Assembly (NCBI RefSeq): GCF_001653235.2 | Contig: NC_035791.1 | Coordinates: forward strand, 6,448,001 to 6,512,000 | DNA from: Pochonia chlamydosporia 170 | Lineage: Eukaryota; Ascomycota; Sordariomycetes; Hypocreales; Clavicipitaceae | DNA: 64,000 bases | Direction of reading: 5' to 3' | Shown here: piece by piece, positions 44,843-54,994 of the stretch | How positions within the stretch are numbered: position 1 is the first letter of the stretch | Layout: each line of letters opens with the position of its first letter | The notes under the pieces: model-generated | Databases searched by the model: none | What the model was told of the DNA's origin: nothing | Seen by the model: the letters and a program-made list of their open reading frames with translations, nothing else | Translations under genes and position numbers: made by a program

Positions 44843-47800
44843 TTACGGTATAACTATTATGCAACCTTCCTCTTGCCTTTCGTCTGTGTGTATTTCGTCC
44901 AGCACCTTATCTACAATAGCGTTTATCTCCAGACCATTGCCAAATTCTAATTTAGCAAGTGGTTCTGATTGTTGCCAAGGGCAGACCTTCGAGGACTTAA
45001 CATAGCCAGCTGTGTGGCACTTGCTGCACCTTCGCGGTGCCCGTGTACGTGTTAGGGATTTTATAAGTCCGCCTTCAGCGCAAGATCCTATCGCCTCACC
45101 AACTAATAGCTCCCACTGAGACATTCGTCTTCGCACACTTGGTTGAGTTCTCCGGCCACTTGCCTGTATACCAGTCGTGTTTCCACACCCAAGCGGCATT
45201 AGCCCTCTTTCGTTTAACTGGGTTTTAGATATCTAGGCACCCTCGCCTGCGACGCAAGCCAAGGTTGTCTTATTTTGACTTCCCCTTGGTCGGCCGCGGC
45301 GCTTTAGCTGACTGCTTAGGGTCCGAATGTCTAAAGTACAACGATTGCGCGTTTTATCATTAACCTTTGCCGCCATGCGTGCTGGTACAGGTTGAGGGGT
45401 GTTTTTTGGTCGCCCGCGAAGACTTGTGGCAATCTTTAGGTCTAAGATTCGGCGGTACACATCTCGGCTTACCGGCTCTCTCAGATGCCATCGCGGGTGG
45501 ACATCCCACTTCATCAGAGGCGTCGCCGTTGTAAGCTTCGCATAGATTGTGTGGTGGCAAGGCACACCAAGCTCAAAAGAAACATTGCACTCGTCGCTGC
45601 AAGTTCTAACATTATCCGGCTAAGGCTTGGACAAGCTTGGGATGCCTTTTAGTGCCTTGCGATGCTCTCGGGTAATTAAAGCAAGTGCCTTCTTAGACAC
45701 CACGTGAGGAAGCTCGCCCAGATATTCTAAGCCGTGCCCCACGTGCTCTCGCGCCGTCAACACTTCATCCTAGGCACAGGCCTGGCGGAACTCCCTCTCC
45801 TGGTCTTCTAGCATACCCTGAATTGCTTCAACAAGTCGGTATAAATAGCTCATTCCGTTCAACAGATAGCTCTTTATGTTGTTATTGCTAGCCTCTGTGC
45901 CAGAAGTCACTCGAATGCCGAAATTGCGGTACTTTTGAATGAAGCATCGGGCCTATTGCGCCCTTACTAGCATATATGTACTATACAGATACGCAAGGAT
46001 TGCTCTCTAGTCACCGAACTGCCGGCAGAGGCACTCCCAGGCCTTCTTATGGTCCTCTTCTGTCTCAGCAAACACCACCAGCTTCCACAGCACGAGCACT
46101 CCGTTATAATCGTAGGGTACAGGCTGATGTAAGTTATCTAGGGCAACTAGCTCCTCTTGCCTTGCAGATGCACGTACAGCCTGCTAATCGCGTTGGTTCA
46201 AGGTAGCATTAGGATCATCCGAACTACTTTCTTCCCCGGTGCCCTTATCCTTTACGGAATACACCCACCTCCGTTTGGACTGTAGCATCACATTAGAGTT
46301 AATATGGTGGATACACAGCTGCTGCTAGGCGACCGGAAACTTAAACTCAAGGGCCTTCTTCATCTGATTGTTAAAGTCGGTAATAACAACATCAGGCACT
46401 CGGATGCCGTTTCGCCTTAGGAGCGTAGTAATGCCCTTTGCAAGGAACTAGAATCCTTCAAGCCTCTCGTTATCGATCAAGCCAAATGCAGCATTAAACA
46501 CAGTTCCCAAGCAGGTTTGTCCTGTAACTTGGAAAAGGGGCAGCTTAAAGCGGTTTGTGTTGTATGTGTTGTTAAAACTAATAACCTCGGAGAATCGCTT
46601 CCACATCTGGAGACAGTAAGGAAATGTCCACACCAACCCTACCAAACGGCTCGGCTTATCGCTGGCCCACTCCGCGATGTAAGGGATCCCCTTATCGTCA
46701 AATAACTTAATTAATGCCGCCGTGGAACTATAGCTGCCCAAGTTCTCTCTGTTTAGCCGGGCTCTTGCATTGTAAATGTCTCTTGCTGTGTAAACTGAAT
46801 CCGGGAATTAGTCTTGGACGATTCCACCAATATCTCGTGCACGGATGCCAACCCGTCGACTAGTAGACCAAACCGCCGCCTTCACGGGACTCGTTAGCCG
46901 CCGGTGCACAGGGTGGGCGGCCGCATCTAAGCTAGACCTATGGTTATGTTGATAATGTTCCACCTTTGGGAAGTGTCGTAGAGTCCACTAGAAGTCGTTC
47001 TCAGGTAAAGCCTTGGCGACGATCTTCCACAAGCACCCGGACTTTCGGGATTTTCGTCTCCGGAGGCCTGCACCCCTTCCTAGCCGTGGCATCCCATATC
47101 GATCGCATTGGAAGACGCATCGACTCCATCGTCCAGGTCAAACCATACTATGGGCCTTAACAACACCAAAACCGTAAGCCTTTGCAAAGCTGTTTACCTG
47201 TGCGAAGAGGGCGGCAACTGACGGAGCGAGCTCTCTAGGAATAAGCGGATTGGGAATTAACTTGGCAGTATTGGACCTGGAGCTGGCATCAGACAAGTCG
47301 TGCTGTTCAGATTGTGACTTGGTCTGGGTTGGTACGGCTGGAAGCTTAGCAGTGGCTGAATGCGGAATAATCGCCTGTGCCTGCGTTTGCCTCTCGTGTG
47401 TCCCGCCAACTCGGGTTTTGTGAGCTAAGGTCAGTGGTCTTGCTAAGTGTCCGTCACTTCCTCCATGATGGCCAGACGGAAGAATTGTCTCTTTAGCTAC
47501 AGTTTGTGATGCCTGCTCTCTTAAGCTGGGTTAATTAGTGCACGCAAGCTTAACTCGCTCCGGTATAAGCGTCTGGACGCATTGCAGCCGCTGGCTGGGC
47601 CGGTACTCTGATGTACAATAATCGTTCTGAAGGTATACGTCCGACTTCCTCCACCGAATACCTGGGGTATCCTCAGTAATGCAATCATGAAGTGGAGGGA
47701 GAGAGGTGAAGTGGCGGTCTAGTTACCACGTAGGCATCCTACTGGCGCTATCACCATGATATTAGCCTGCTTCAACCTCGCCAAGTAAAGAAGGGGACAA

Positions 47801-47971
47801 GACGCTAGAGAACGTATGCAATCGTGTCTGGCATGAGCCACTAGTAGGACTAATTACGTCTCTTCGACGGCTTATATTAGCAGCATTTATAATCGCGGAG
47901 GACATTCTGGACATAGAATAAAAGGAAGGTTCGAGTGCAACTCTACGTGCCTTAGAAAAACGATTATTCAT
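44843..47971 (-). pseudogene. MULE transposase, one 1043-codon frame with 14 internal stops
   Basis: The frame starts at ATG 47971 and ends at TAA 44843-44845 with no frameshift. Domains in order: a FAR1-like N-terminal region (KAYGFGVVKAH..FQCDRYG, about 47210-47090), the MULE catalytic region (EVISFNNTYNTNRFKLPLFQ, about 46600-46540; VPDVVITDFNNQMKKAL, about 46400-46350; EASNNNIKSYLLNGMSYLYR, about 45905-45845), a SWIM-like CxnCxH (CNVSFELGVPCHH, about 45580-45545), an AT-hook-like RGRPRGSQNK and a zinc-knuckle-like CSKCHTAGY. Stop triplets begin (minus strand) at 47764, 47725, 47533 and 46810 (TAA), 47140 (TGA), and 46990, 46450, 46327, 46186, 46009, 45955, 45772, 45622 and 45235 (TAG). 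The pattern fits point mutation of CAG, CAA, TGG and CGA, as made by RIP. The knuckle has Tyr where His is usual, also a C-to-T change. It is inactive unless rescued in trans. Confidence 0.88.
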
Positions 47972-48176
47972 AAGCAGAAAATAACAATTTCTGAGGAGAT
48001 TCGGAAGATTCCAGCATTAGCTTTTTACACCATGTGAGGTGAGAAGTAAGACACTCATTTACACGATGTATGGTCACATGATTCCCTCAAAGGAAAGAGC
48101 ATAAAGTGCCGTGGAGATTACTCAGAACGCGGCAGAATTCAGTACGCAGTGCACTAACAATTATGGGGCTAAGACT

Positions 48177-48255
48177 AATGAGAGACCCCATTCTTGTGGC
48201 ATCCCTAAGATGTTGGCGTCCGTATCAATTCGGGGTGGCGCCCCTATCAATTGCC
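48177..48255. repeat. MULE terminal inverted repeat, right
   Basis: Exact reverse complement of 44450-44528. It lies 41 bp from the 3' end of the chromodomain gene. Confidence 0.95.
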
Positions 48256-48296
48256 TCTATCAAAGGCAGCATTGAAAGAAAACAGGGATTAAAACC

Positions 48297-49658
48297 TCAA
48301 ATGTGACAAACGTCTAATCCGGATTCCTCGATTCTACCTATGAGCTGTGGGCTCAAAAGATCCCCATTCAGCCATGTGTCCTCCTTTGACGAACGACCAT
48401 GCCAATGCACAAGGTATTGCCGTCTTCCGCCTCGTCGTCGCGTTCGCAAAACATCTACCCCCGCGTTAAAACCTTCCCATTTTGCCTCAAAATCAGCAAG
48501 CATTCTCTTGTCTAGAATGTTTTTTCTCGGTTCCCAGGTAGTAATAATGGCATTAGAATCGTCGTACCACTTTACCAGGAAAATGTGCTTTCTCCACCGG
48601 GCAAGCAAGCAATCCACTCCGCAAACGCCGGCCTCTGTTTCTGCGTGCTGTTTCAGTCCAGTCTTCTGGCGCACATTACGCTGCCCAGGAGAAGCACAAC
48701 CTTCGGGTTTGCGGCGCTTCCCGGGCAGCATAGCACTTAATCTTTCTCCGCCATATTGTCTCTTCACTAGCGAAGGGCGAAGGTAATAGCCACTCCCAGG
48801 TGTGCGGTGACTGTGCAATTGATTCTGAAGATTGTCGCCGGTTGCCTCAAGTCGACTCGTCGTGTTGTCCAAGTTGATGGTTGTCTGGCGACTCTCCCAA
48901 CGTCTCTGACCACTCAACAGACCTGGGGAAGTAGAGAAAGGAGACGTTTGATGCACTGATTCCTGCTCGTCGCCACCAGCGGGGTTCCCTTGAGCTAGGG
49001 CTCTAGTAGTGTGTTCCGCCTTAGATACTTTCGTATGTGTGGATCGGATCACTTCGCCAAAGTTGGTGTCGCCGCCATGAACGGGAATACTCTGGTTCGA
49101 CGACATCATGCTCGGAATATGCGATCTCGGGTGGCAAGTCGTGGACGCAGGAGCGGTTTGGTGGAGAGAGTTCGCTTGCTGGACAAAGAGACTCCGACCA
49201 GATATGAACTCTACAGGAGTCTCTTGCCTAGGAGAACACGACGAAAAGCTCATGCTAGAAGTATGCTGATCTCTGGTCGAAGAGGTCAACTCGTTAGAGT
49301 CATTGATAAACTCTGTTGTTTTGCTGGTCTTGGCTGGATGCCCGAAATGATCGCTTGATGGAAAAGCCGCCTCTATGGGCGAGTTTAGACCAGAGATTTC
49401 CCGGTTGTCACAGGCAAAAACCTCATTTTTTGAGCTCCCTTGCCGTGAGCTAGCCGTTGCCATACCACTAAGCATGACTTGCGAGTGCTCGCTGATGCTC
49501 TCCGTGCGAACTGGTCGGGGGATAGACATAGATGCCACAATCGCAGAGATGGAAGGAAGCGAGTCATCAGAATCGCAATCGGAGGATATTGATATCACAT
49601 CATCCAAAGCCCCTAGTCGATCAGGTAAATGACGTACTTGTACGCTTCGCGCAGCCAT
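48297..49658 (-). CDS. Chromodomain protein
   Basis: The uninterrupted 453-codon frame starts with ATG. The first 340 residues are Ser/Thr/Gln-rich and disordered-looking, with an acidic patch near the start (DVISISSDCDSDDSLPSI). From about residue 345 there are two chromo-like modules: HIFLVKWYDDSNAIITTWEP with RKNILDKRMLADFEAKW, then RRQYLVHWHGRSSKEDTWLN with GDLL. The F-x-VKW...TWEP and Y-x-VHW...TW patterns are the aromatic-cage strands of chromodomains, which bind methylated histone tails. HP1 has one chromodomain and a chromo-shadow, so the tandem C-terminal arrangement differs from HP1. It sits 41 bp from the MULE and is free of stops in a neighbourhood full of them. A nuclear chromatin-binding role is likely. 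The ISIS..D-rich N-terminus may also bind SUMO (inference). Confidence 0.8.
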   Translation of the reverse strand: MAARSVQVRHLPDRLGALDDVISISSDCDSDDSLPSISAIVASMSIPRPVRTESISEHSQVMLSGMATASSRQGSSKNEVFACDNREISGLNSPIEAAFPSSDHFGHPAKTSKTTEFINDSNELTSSTRDQHTSSMSFSSCSPRQETPVEFISGRSLFVQQANSLHQTAPASTTCHPRSHIPSMMSSNQSIPVHGGDTNFGEVIRSTHTKVSKAEHTTRALAQGNPAGGDEQESVHQTSPFSTSPGLLSGQRRWESRQTTINLDNTTSRLEATGDNLQNQLHSHRTPGSGYYLRPSLVKRQYGGERLSAMLPGKRRKPEGCASPGQRNVRQKTGLKQHAETEAGVCGVDCLLARWRKHIFLVKWYDDSNAIITTWEPRKNILDKRMLADFEAKWEGFNAGVDVLRTRRRGGRRQYLVHWHGRSSKEDTWLNGDLLSPQLIGRIEESGLDVCHI

Positions 49659-52305
49659 GATGGTTAAAGAGGGCTTGTATAGGAGCGTAGTAACCCGCGC
49701 TCTAACGTCGACAGAAAGTGTGCAGGAACAGTGAGATTTTTAGTTGTCAAAGTTCCCCCAGAGTATCGAAGGGTCCCAGCCCCTTTAAATACTGAGAATC
49801 ACGCAGCTCTCCGCAGTAACTCTTTTGCCGAAGCACCGTTGTGCCTCCGCCTCCTCCCGTTGCAGTCGTACATTTTGGGTAGAGTTCATCACGGACATCT
49901 TCGCTGGTCCTGTTTCCCCATCAACGACACGTTAAAACACATGAGCACGGATACTTCGGGGTGTCGACCTTAGCTGTGTTTTCGTAGCTCGTGAAGCTCA
50001 TCAGCACAGCTGCTAAGTCCCATGCCTATTGCAGGAGCTCTGTTCACTGCACAATAAGGCAGTCTGTACGGTCAACGCGTACTGAGCTTGTCGCTCCAAA
50101 ACTTCATGTCGTTGATGGACACGGAACATTCCAGAACTAGTAGTTGGGTTAAAGGAGAACACGCGTCCCTCTACTTTTGTCAGCTGTGCCTCAAGCCATT
50201 CTTGGTTCAAATTAGACGGCCCTTTCTGCGTACGTAGCCTTCACATTCATGGATCTTGCCTTGCGTGAGTATTCTTCAATGTTCCACATCCCCGTCTAAG
50301 CCTCACAAGCCAGTTTTGTGGTGCGGCATCTCTCTGCTTTCGTTGTATAAACCCTTTGATAGTTTGTCGGCCATTCGCAAGTCATGGTCCAGACTAACAC
50401 TCTTCGTCCTCTCCTCCTTGCCGAACTGCCGCAGGTAGCTTTCCCCGCATGCGTGTAACCGACACGTATAATAAAATGACTGCTGGGAGGTTCAGATGAC
50501 GTTGCCAATAACGAATCTGAAGGGGCATGAAGGCACTGTCGGTTACGTACCTAGACCAGGCCACTGTGGTTGGCTTGCTGGTTACCTACCTGGCCTTCGA
50601 GACAGGCTGGAGCCCTTTGTGGTCTGTCCAAATAGTTACTTGTGACTTTGTGATGACGAGTCTTCCAGCTTCTTGCAGAAAGGCAAGGCAGACTTCAGTA
50701 CACTTACTTGTGTGGAGGCGGAATGAGCTGATCTGTAGCGTACGCTCAAGGGAATATCCCATGTAGGCTGTAGTAGAGCGAACATGGGATACATGCGGCT
50801 TCAAAATCGTAGGCATGGCAGGCAGACTTCGTTACGTAGTCATAATGGCAAGGCAGCTTATGGCAAAGTCCATTATATGTGTGTCTATGAATGCCCAAAA
50901 GCCTTCTTTACGCTGTTAAGATAGTCTTTATTATCTTTTAATTATGCATTTATTATCTCCGCGGCATTGTCTCCGCAGTACCAGAAGAAAATCTCGTCAA
51001 ATATGCTCAATTTGGAATGTTCCTTGTTAAAAAGAGGCTGAATATGTCGATTGAACAGCGACGCCTGCTGTTGATCTGGATGATCTGCTGCATCAGCTAG
51101 ACCTTCGGGGTTTGTATAGGCTCCTGCACGAGTTTGGAATAGCTTATGGGATGTTCGCAGACCAAAAGAAACTCATAAAGACAGTGCATAAGGCTGGCCT
51201 GAACGAGGACAATGCGAAAAAGTACGTGATTAAAGTACTTGAATTATTTGAAACTACAGGCACTAAAAGTGAGCCGGAAAACAAAACCGGTGACCGCGGC
51301 AAGGACAGCCGAGCGCCAAGGTCCAATGTCAGCAAACGGGGATTATCAAAGGAGCCAGACCTCAGCCAGCAGAAGAAGGGATGCTCACTCAAGTTCAGAT
51401 GATGATTCCGGATGGAAGGAATACTGGAAAAAACCCCTGTCAGACATTTGAGGGGTCAGACTCAGAAGATCTCCAGAAGCGCTTTAATAAGCTTGCGGCA
51501 AACCCCACTGGAAAGGGCGTCGACCGAAAGAGGAGAAGCTAGTGGCGTGCCATTAGATGCAGACAAGACGGAGAAATTGAGCCGCATTTTTGCTTGCATG
51601 CCACGATACTTCAAAATTCAAGATGTCTTATATTGTATCACCAGAGGCCGCGCGTTAGCCCAAAACACCCCAGTTTGACAAGTTTGCGGTGGCACCCCTT
51701 TAAGTGTGGTGATACACGTCTCGAATGGCAAGGCAATTTAGGCTAATTGGTATGTGATGTAGTGAATATGACCAGGACAAACATAACAAGAGCCGCCAGA
51801 TTAAATGACCCAATTAATCCAACCCTGGAAGAAACTGGGTTAAGCGGATCTGCTAGCCGTGCTATTTATCTTACTAATCTTATGGTTGGATGCCGCTCTC
51901 TGTCTCTTCCAAACTTTATTATCTTAGCTTTGCTTCGCCAGTTAGCATCGCCGAAAGCATCATCAAAGGACAGCCTTCCCCTCCCGATGATGCATTAGTA
52001 GTGACAGACTGGTAGCACGGGGCCATAAACATCACGGCCGGCCGGTTTAACGAGCTGCGTAGTACAATGTGGTACAATAACAAACCCTACAGAATGCAAG
52101 AAAGCAAAAGTGGAAGAAATAGCAAACGTGGCACCAGTCTGTCCAACTGAGTGGTTGCACAACAGAGCGGCAAATACAAAGTAAAACCAAAGACATAAAC
52201 CCAATGGACGCTTTATATCCAATCTCTAATTCTTACGTTATAACTGCAAAATCACATCCACTTATTTGCTGTCACCGCTATAGTGGCAGCAGAAATACTA
52301 TCTAA
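49659..52305. other. Gene-poor stretch with a duplicated fragment
   Basis: No intact gene was recognised. Frames of 65-96 codons occur (for example 50586-50816 minus and 51112-51402 plus) without firm domain assignment. The only well-supported feature is the duplicated block at 50695-50886. The region is probably built from degraded transposon sequence. Confidence 0.4.
50695..50886. repeat. Copy 2 of duplicated MFS 3' end
   Basis: Direct repeat of 43472-43661. The rest of the transporter is not present beside it, so this is either a remnant of a second transporter copy or a shared repeat that also overlaps the transporter's end. Confidence 0.85.
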
Positions 52306-53150
52306 ATGGATAATACAGCAGCAAGCAGGATTGCTTTCTCTATGTCGTTTGCAGAGTTAGTTGCAACTATTCCCCGCGTGTATTAACTAAAACTAAAAGG
52401 ATACCTAGAAAGAGCGTATAGGGCTACGCAAGAGCATAATCGCTTGCGTGAAGAACTTATGCTATGGGAAAATATTAATTTAGTTGATGCTAAGCGAAGA
52501 GTCAGAAACACGTCTGCAAGGTGTCATATGCTCCTCTAATTCCAACTTCCAAATCGTGCAGAATAGGTTAGGCTTATGATAGACGTGACGGAGAGAGTCG
52601 TGTCTGCTATTGGCAGCCACGTTAGGAAAACGTGCAACTGCCTGTCCTACCGACTAGTTGGGGTTCCCAATAAGGCCCACAAGGATTTTAACGCCGTTAT
52701 AGACAGCTGCAAATTCTACACATAGAGGGTGGTTGCTATTGCTTGTTTCGATATGTCTATGCCGCCAGCATAAAGCAAATCTATCTTCTCAATTAAGGTG
52801 CCCGTTCGCGATATTGGTCTGGTAGAGCCTTATCTACAGACTAGGGATTAGCACTATAGCATTATTGTAAATGTTGCTAATATAGTTAGCGAGGGTCATA
52901 GTAATTAGGTAACATCGGTCGTATTCTCGCCTGATAGCTAGCGGCTCACGTCAGGTTAAGAGGATGGAAAAGTCAAGGTGTGGGATATAGCATCAGGCGC
53001 GTCCGTGCAGACGCTCAAGATTAGGAGAGAACTAGCCTATCTTTTATTTAATCCGACAAATAACTCTCTGCTCTCTACTGATATCGGCATTCTTTATCTG
53101 GCATCACCTGGAGTGCGTTGCTCTAGCTATAGCATAGGTCGTGTTGGGAT
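52306..53150 (+). pseudogene. WD40-repeat protein relic, nonsense-disrupted
   Basis: A single frame from ATG at 52306 stays in register for about 280 codons and carries at least nine stops. Its N-terminal part is helical and charged (ATQEHNRLREELMLWENINL). The C-terminal part contains a WD40 repeat, SEGHSN-stop-VTSVVFSPDS-stop-RLTSG-stop-EDGKVKVWDIASGASVQTL (about 52888-53020), where the stops sit at positions expected for Trp and Gln. WD40 repeats of this close consensus are found in fungal NLR-like (HET-E type) proteins, but no NACHT domain is seen, so I do not assign it there. There is no frameshift. Loss by point nonsense mutation is clear. Confidence 0.7.
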
Positions 53151-53343
53151 ATAGAGCGTTTGGCAACGGCGGGGATACGCTGGCATTCGTAGGTTTAGAT
53201 GTGTACAATGCCACGTGCTTTCGTAATCAGCTCCGAAACATGGCCCTTGACTTGATCTTGAGAGTCTGTATAAAAGAGAGGCCGCAGAAGTGGTCGTCTG
53301 CTGACCTAAGAGGCCGCTTCATGGTGAAGACTGAAGACAGAAG

Positions 53344-53350
53344 TATAAAA
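53344..53350 (+). promoter_or_regulatory. TATA box of the SIM-repeat gene
   Basis: TATAAAA lies 78 bp upstream of the ATG at 53428, followed by a pyrimidine-rich leader (CTTCCTCCTACATC), a typical fungal core promoter layout. Confidence 0.5.
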
Positions 53351-53427
53351 AGCCAACACGCCGGCCTTCTCTAAGTTCATCAAATCTTCCTCCTACATCA
53401 TTACTTTGAACACCAAGCCTATCCAGA

Positions 53428-54642
53428 ATGCATCTAAATCACCTAAACCTTTCGGAAATTCCGTTCCAATCAATTGAGGAACTTCGGCAAACGCCAAACA
53501 TCTTGCAAACCACCGATCGACAGGTCGCTCACACACAGAGCTATTGCAATAATGATGTTGGCTTATACGAATCGAAGTTTATGAATCATAACAGGGCTAT
53601 TGACACAGCTCTCCTACAATCTGAAGAGCCACTATCATGGCACGTCAATATGCCTTTTCACCTCGACCTCCTCGACACTGGTTGCATTGCCACTAGCTTT
53701 CCTTGGTCCGGGGATACCGATGTTCCTTTGGTACCAGACGATAGACGATCTTCTAAGTGCAGTGAACGGTTTGAAGACAATCGTTCGGAGATCGCAGATG
53801 TCCTCAACACGAGCCTATTTAAAGAAGGTACCTTGGGAGTTTTCCCTCCATGGATCGCTGTCGCAGGGCAGCTTTTTCGAAGCTCTTCCGACACCACTAC
53901 AAGGGATGAAGCTCTTTATAGTGGAATAACTGTGGACGATCTATGCGAAATGTTGGATTTCTCAGACCTTGTCCAATTTGAACCTGATATTCCGCTTGTG
54001 ACGTCAGAGGCTCAAGACTTGGAGGCCCTTACGTCTCCAGAATCACAGCGCTCTGAGATTCCTAGCTCGCCGGTCCCTTTTCTGGAAGATGCTACAAAAG
54101 ATATTAAGAGAATCAACTTGACAGAAGATGGACCTGATGGAGAGACCACGAACCCCGAGCCAATCGGCCACTCGTCGAGCGATGAATCCATCGTGTGTCA
54201 AAGAACTATCATCGATCTGACTGAGGAGGACTCTGATGACGAGTCAATGGATACCGAACCAATCAGCCACTCTTCGAGCGACGGGTCCATCGAGTGTCAA
54301 AGAATGGTCATCGATCTAACCCAGGATGACGATAAAGAGAAGATAGCAACCTGGAATAACGAGATCTTTGATGATATAGACTATAATTACAGGAGTTCTT
54401 ACGAAAACAGACAATACTTTATAGCCTCGGCTAGGGACTTTCCCTACTCAAGGACAAACAGCAACTTCGTCACAACAGCACTCATAGTGAATGGGAAATC
54501 CTATCAGTGGAATCATCGCTGCAAGGAGTACAAGAGTGGGAATTCTTGTGCCAGGCCAAGGCACAAAGATACGACAATCGTCATGAGAGCCGGCGGAAGC
54601 AATATCCCCATCGAACTAACCTACAGAGGGTTCAGCATTTAG
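53428..54642 (+). CDS. Protein with tandem SUMO-interaction-like motifs
   Basis: The intact 404-codon frame starts with ATG. I do not recognise an overall family. Around residues 230-300 a unit of about 33 residues is repeated: INLTEDGPDGE..., then TIIDLTEEDSDDE..., then MVIDLTQDDDKE, with the linkers EPIGHSSSDESIVCQR and EPISHSSSDGSIECQR between them. Hydrophobic-hydrophobic-Asp-Leu-Thr followed by acidic residues is the consensus of strong SUMO-interacting motifs, and Ser/acidic flanks are typical of phospho-enhanced ones. The N-terminal half is acidic and without a domain. The C-terminal 90 residues (RQYFIASARDFPYS, NHRCKEYKSGNSCARPRHKD, NIPIELTYRGFSI) look folded but unassigned. There is no RING, so it is not a typical SUMO-targeted ubiquitin ligase. 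A nuclear scaffold or reader of poly-SUMO is an inference. Confidence 0.7.
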   Translation: MHLNHLNLSEIPFQSIEELRQTPNILQTTDRQVAHTQSYCNNDVGLYESKFMNHNRAIDTALLQSEEPLSWHVNMPFHLDLLDTGCIATSFPWSGDTDVPLVPDDRRSSKCSERFEDNRSEIADVLNTSLFKEGTLGVFPPWIAVAGQLFRSSSDTTTRDEALYSGITVDDLCEMLDFSDLVQFEPDIPLVTSEAQDLEALTSPESQRSEIPSSPVPFLEDATKDIKRINLTEDGPDGETTNPEPIGHSSSDESIVCQRTIIDLTEEDSDDESMDTEPISHSSSDGSIECQRMVIDLTQDDDKEKIATWNNEIFDDIDYNYRSSYENRQYFIASARDFPYSRTNSNFVTTALIVNGKSYQWNHRCKEYKSGNSCARPRHKDTTIVMRAGGSNIPIELTYRGFSI

Positions 54643-54994
54643 GAAGGCGCAAACTATCGTATGGGAGTCGCCATTAGTAATAACGCGGCAAGAGAGATGG
54701 TGTTTAACCGACAATTAATATGCTTAAAAAGGAAGAAAGGCTGTATGTATTCAAACGACTTACTCTTTATCGGACGTGAATGAAATAATTGCTAGCTTAA
54801 CAGCTGATGTATTAAGCCTATAATCTTGTTTTTTAAGGCTTCTTAATATGGTAGAGACATTCCCATAGTTTGTTTGTAACCTCAGATGTTAGAGTATGAG
54901 CTGGTTTGATATCTAGATCACGTTACTACAAGCCACCACATTACCACACGATATACCTAGTGCGGATCCGCGTATCATTTCCGCATTCAAAAAG
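54643..54994. other. Intergenic, AT-rich
   Basis: AT-rich spacer without a supported frame, containing the 3' region of the SIM-repeat gene and the upstream region of the next gene. Confidence 0.45.

Larger units (their letters stand above)
44450..48255 (-). mobile_element. Complete Mutator-like (MULE) transposon
   Basis: A 3.8-kb element has perfect 79-bp terminal inverted repeats (44450-44528 and 48177-48255, starting GGCAATTGATAGGGGCGCC) and one long transposase frame on the minus strand. The flanking 9-bp sequences do not match, so the expected target duplication is missing. That suggests rearrangement at one side, consistent with the truncated ligase gene on the left. Confidence 0.9.

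Noticed and set aside
44843..47971. Possible reassignment of TAG to a sense codon in the MULE frame
   Set aside because: TAA and TGA also interrupt the frame, intact genes in the window end in TAG, TAA and TGA without read-through, and the stops sit where Gln, Trp or Arg are expected. Mutation explains it better.
50586..50816. RNase H-like retrotransposon fragment (IWTDHKGLQPV)
   Set aside because: The similarity to Ty3-type TDHK..L is limited to a few residues and no neighbouring reverse transcriptase or integrase motif supports it.
52306..53150. NACHT-WD40 (NLR) gene
   Set aside because: Only one WD40 repeat is recognisable and no NACHT or P-loop motif is present, so only the WD40 relic is called.
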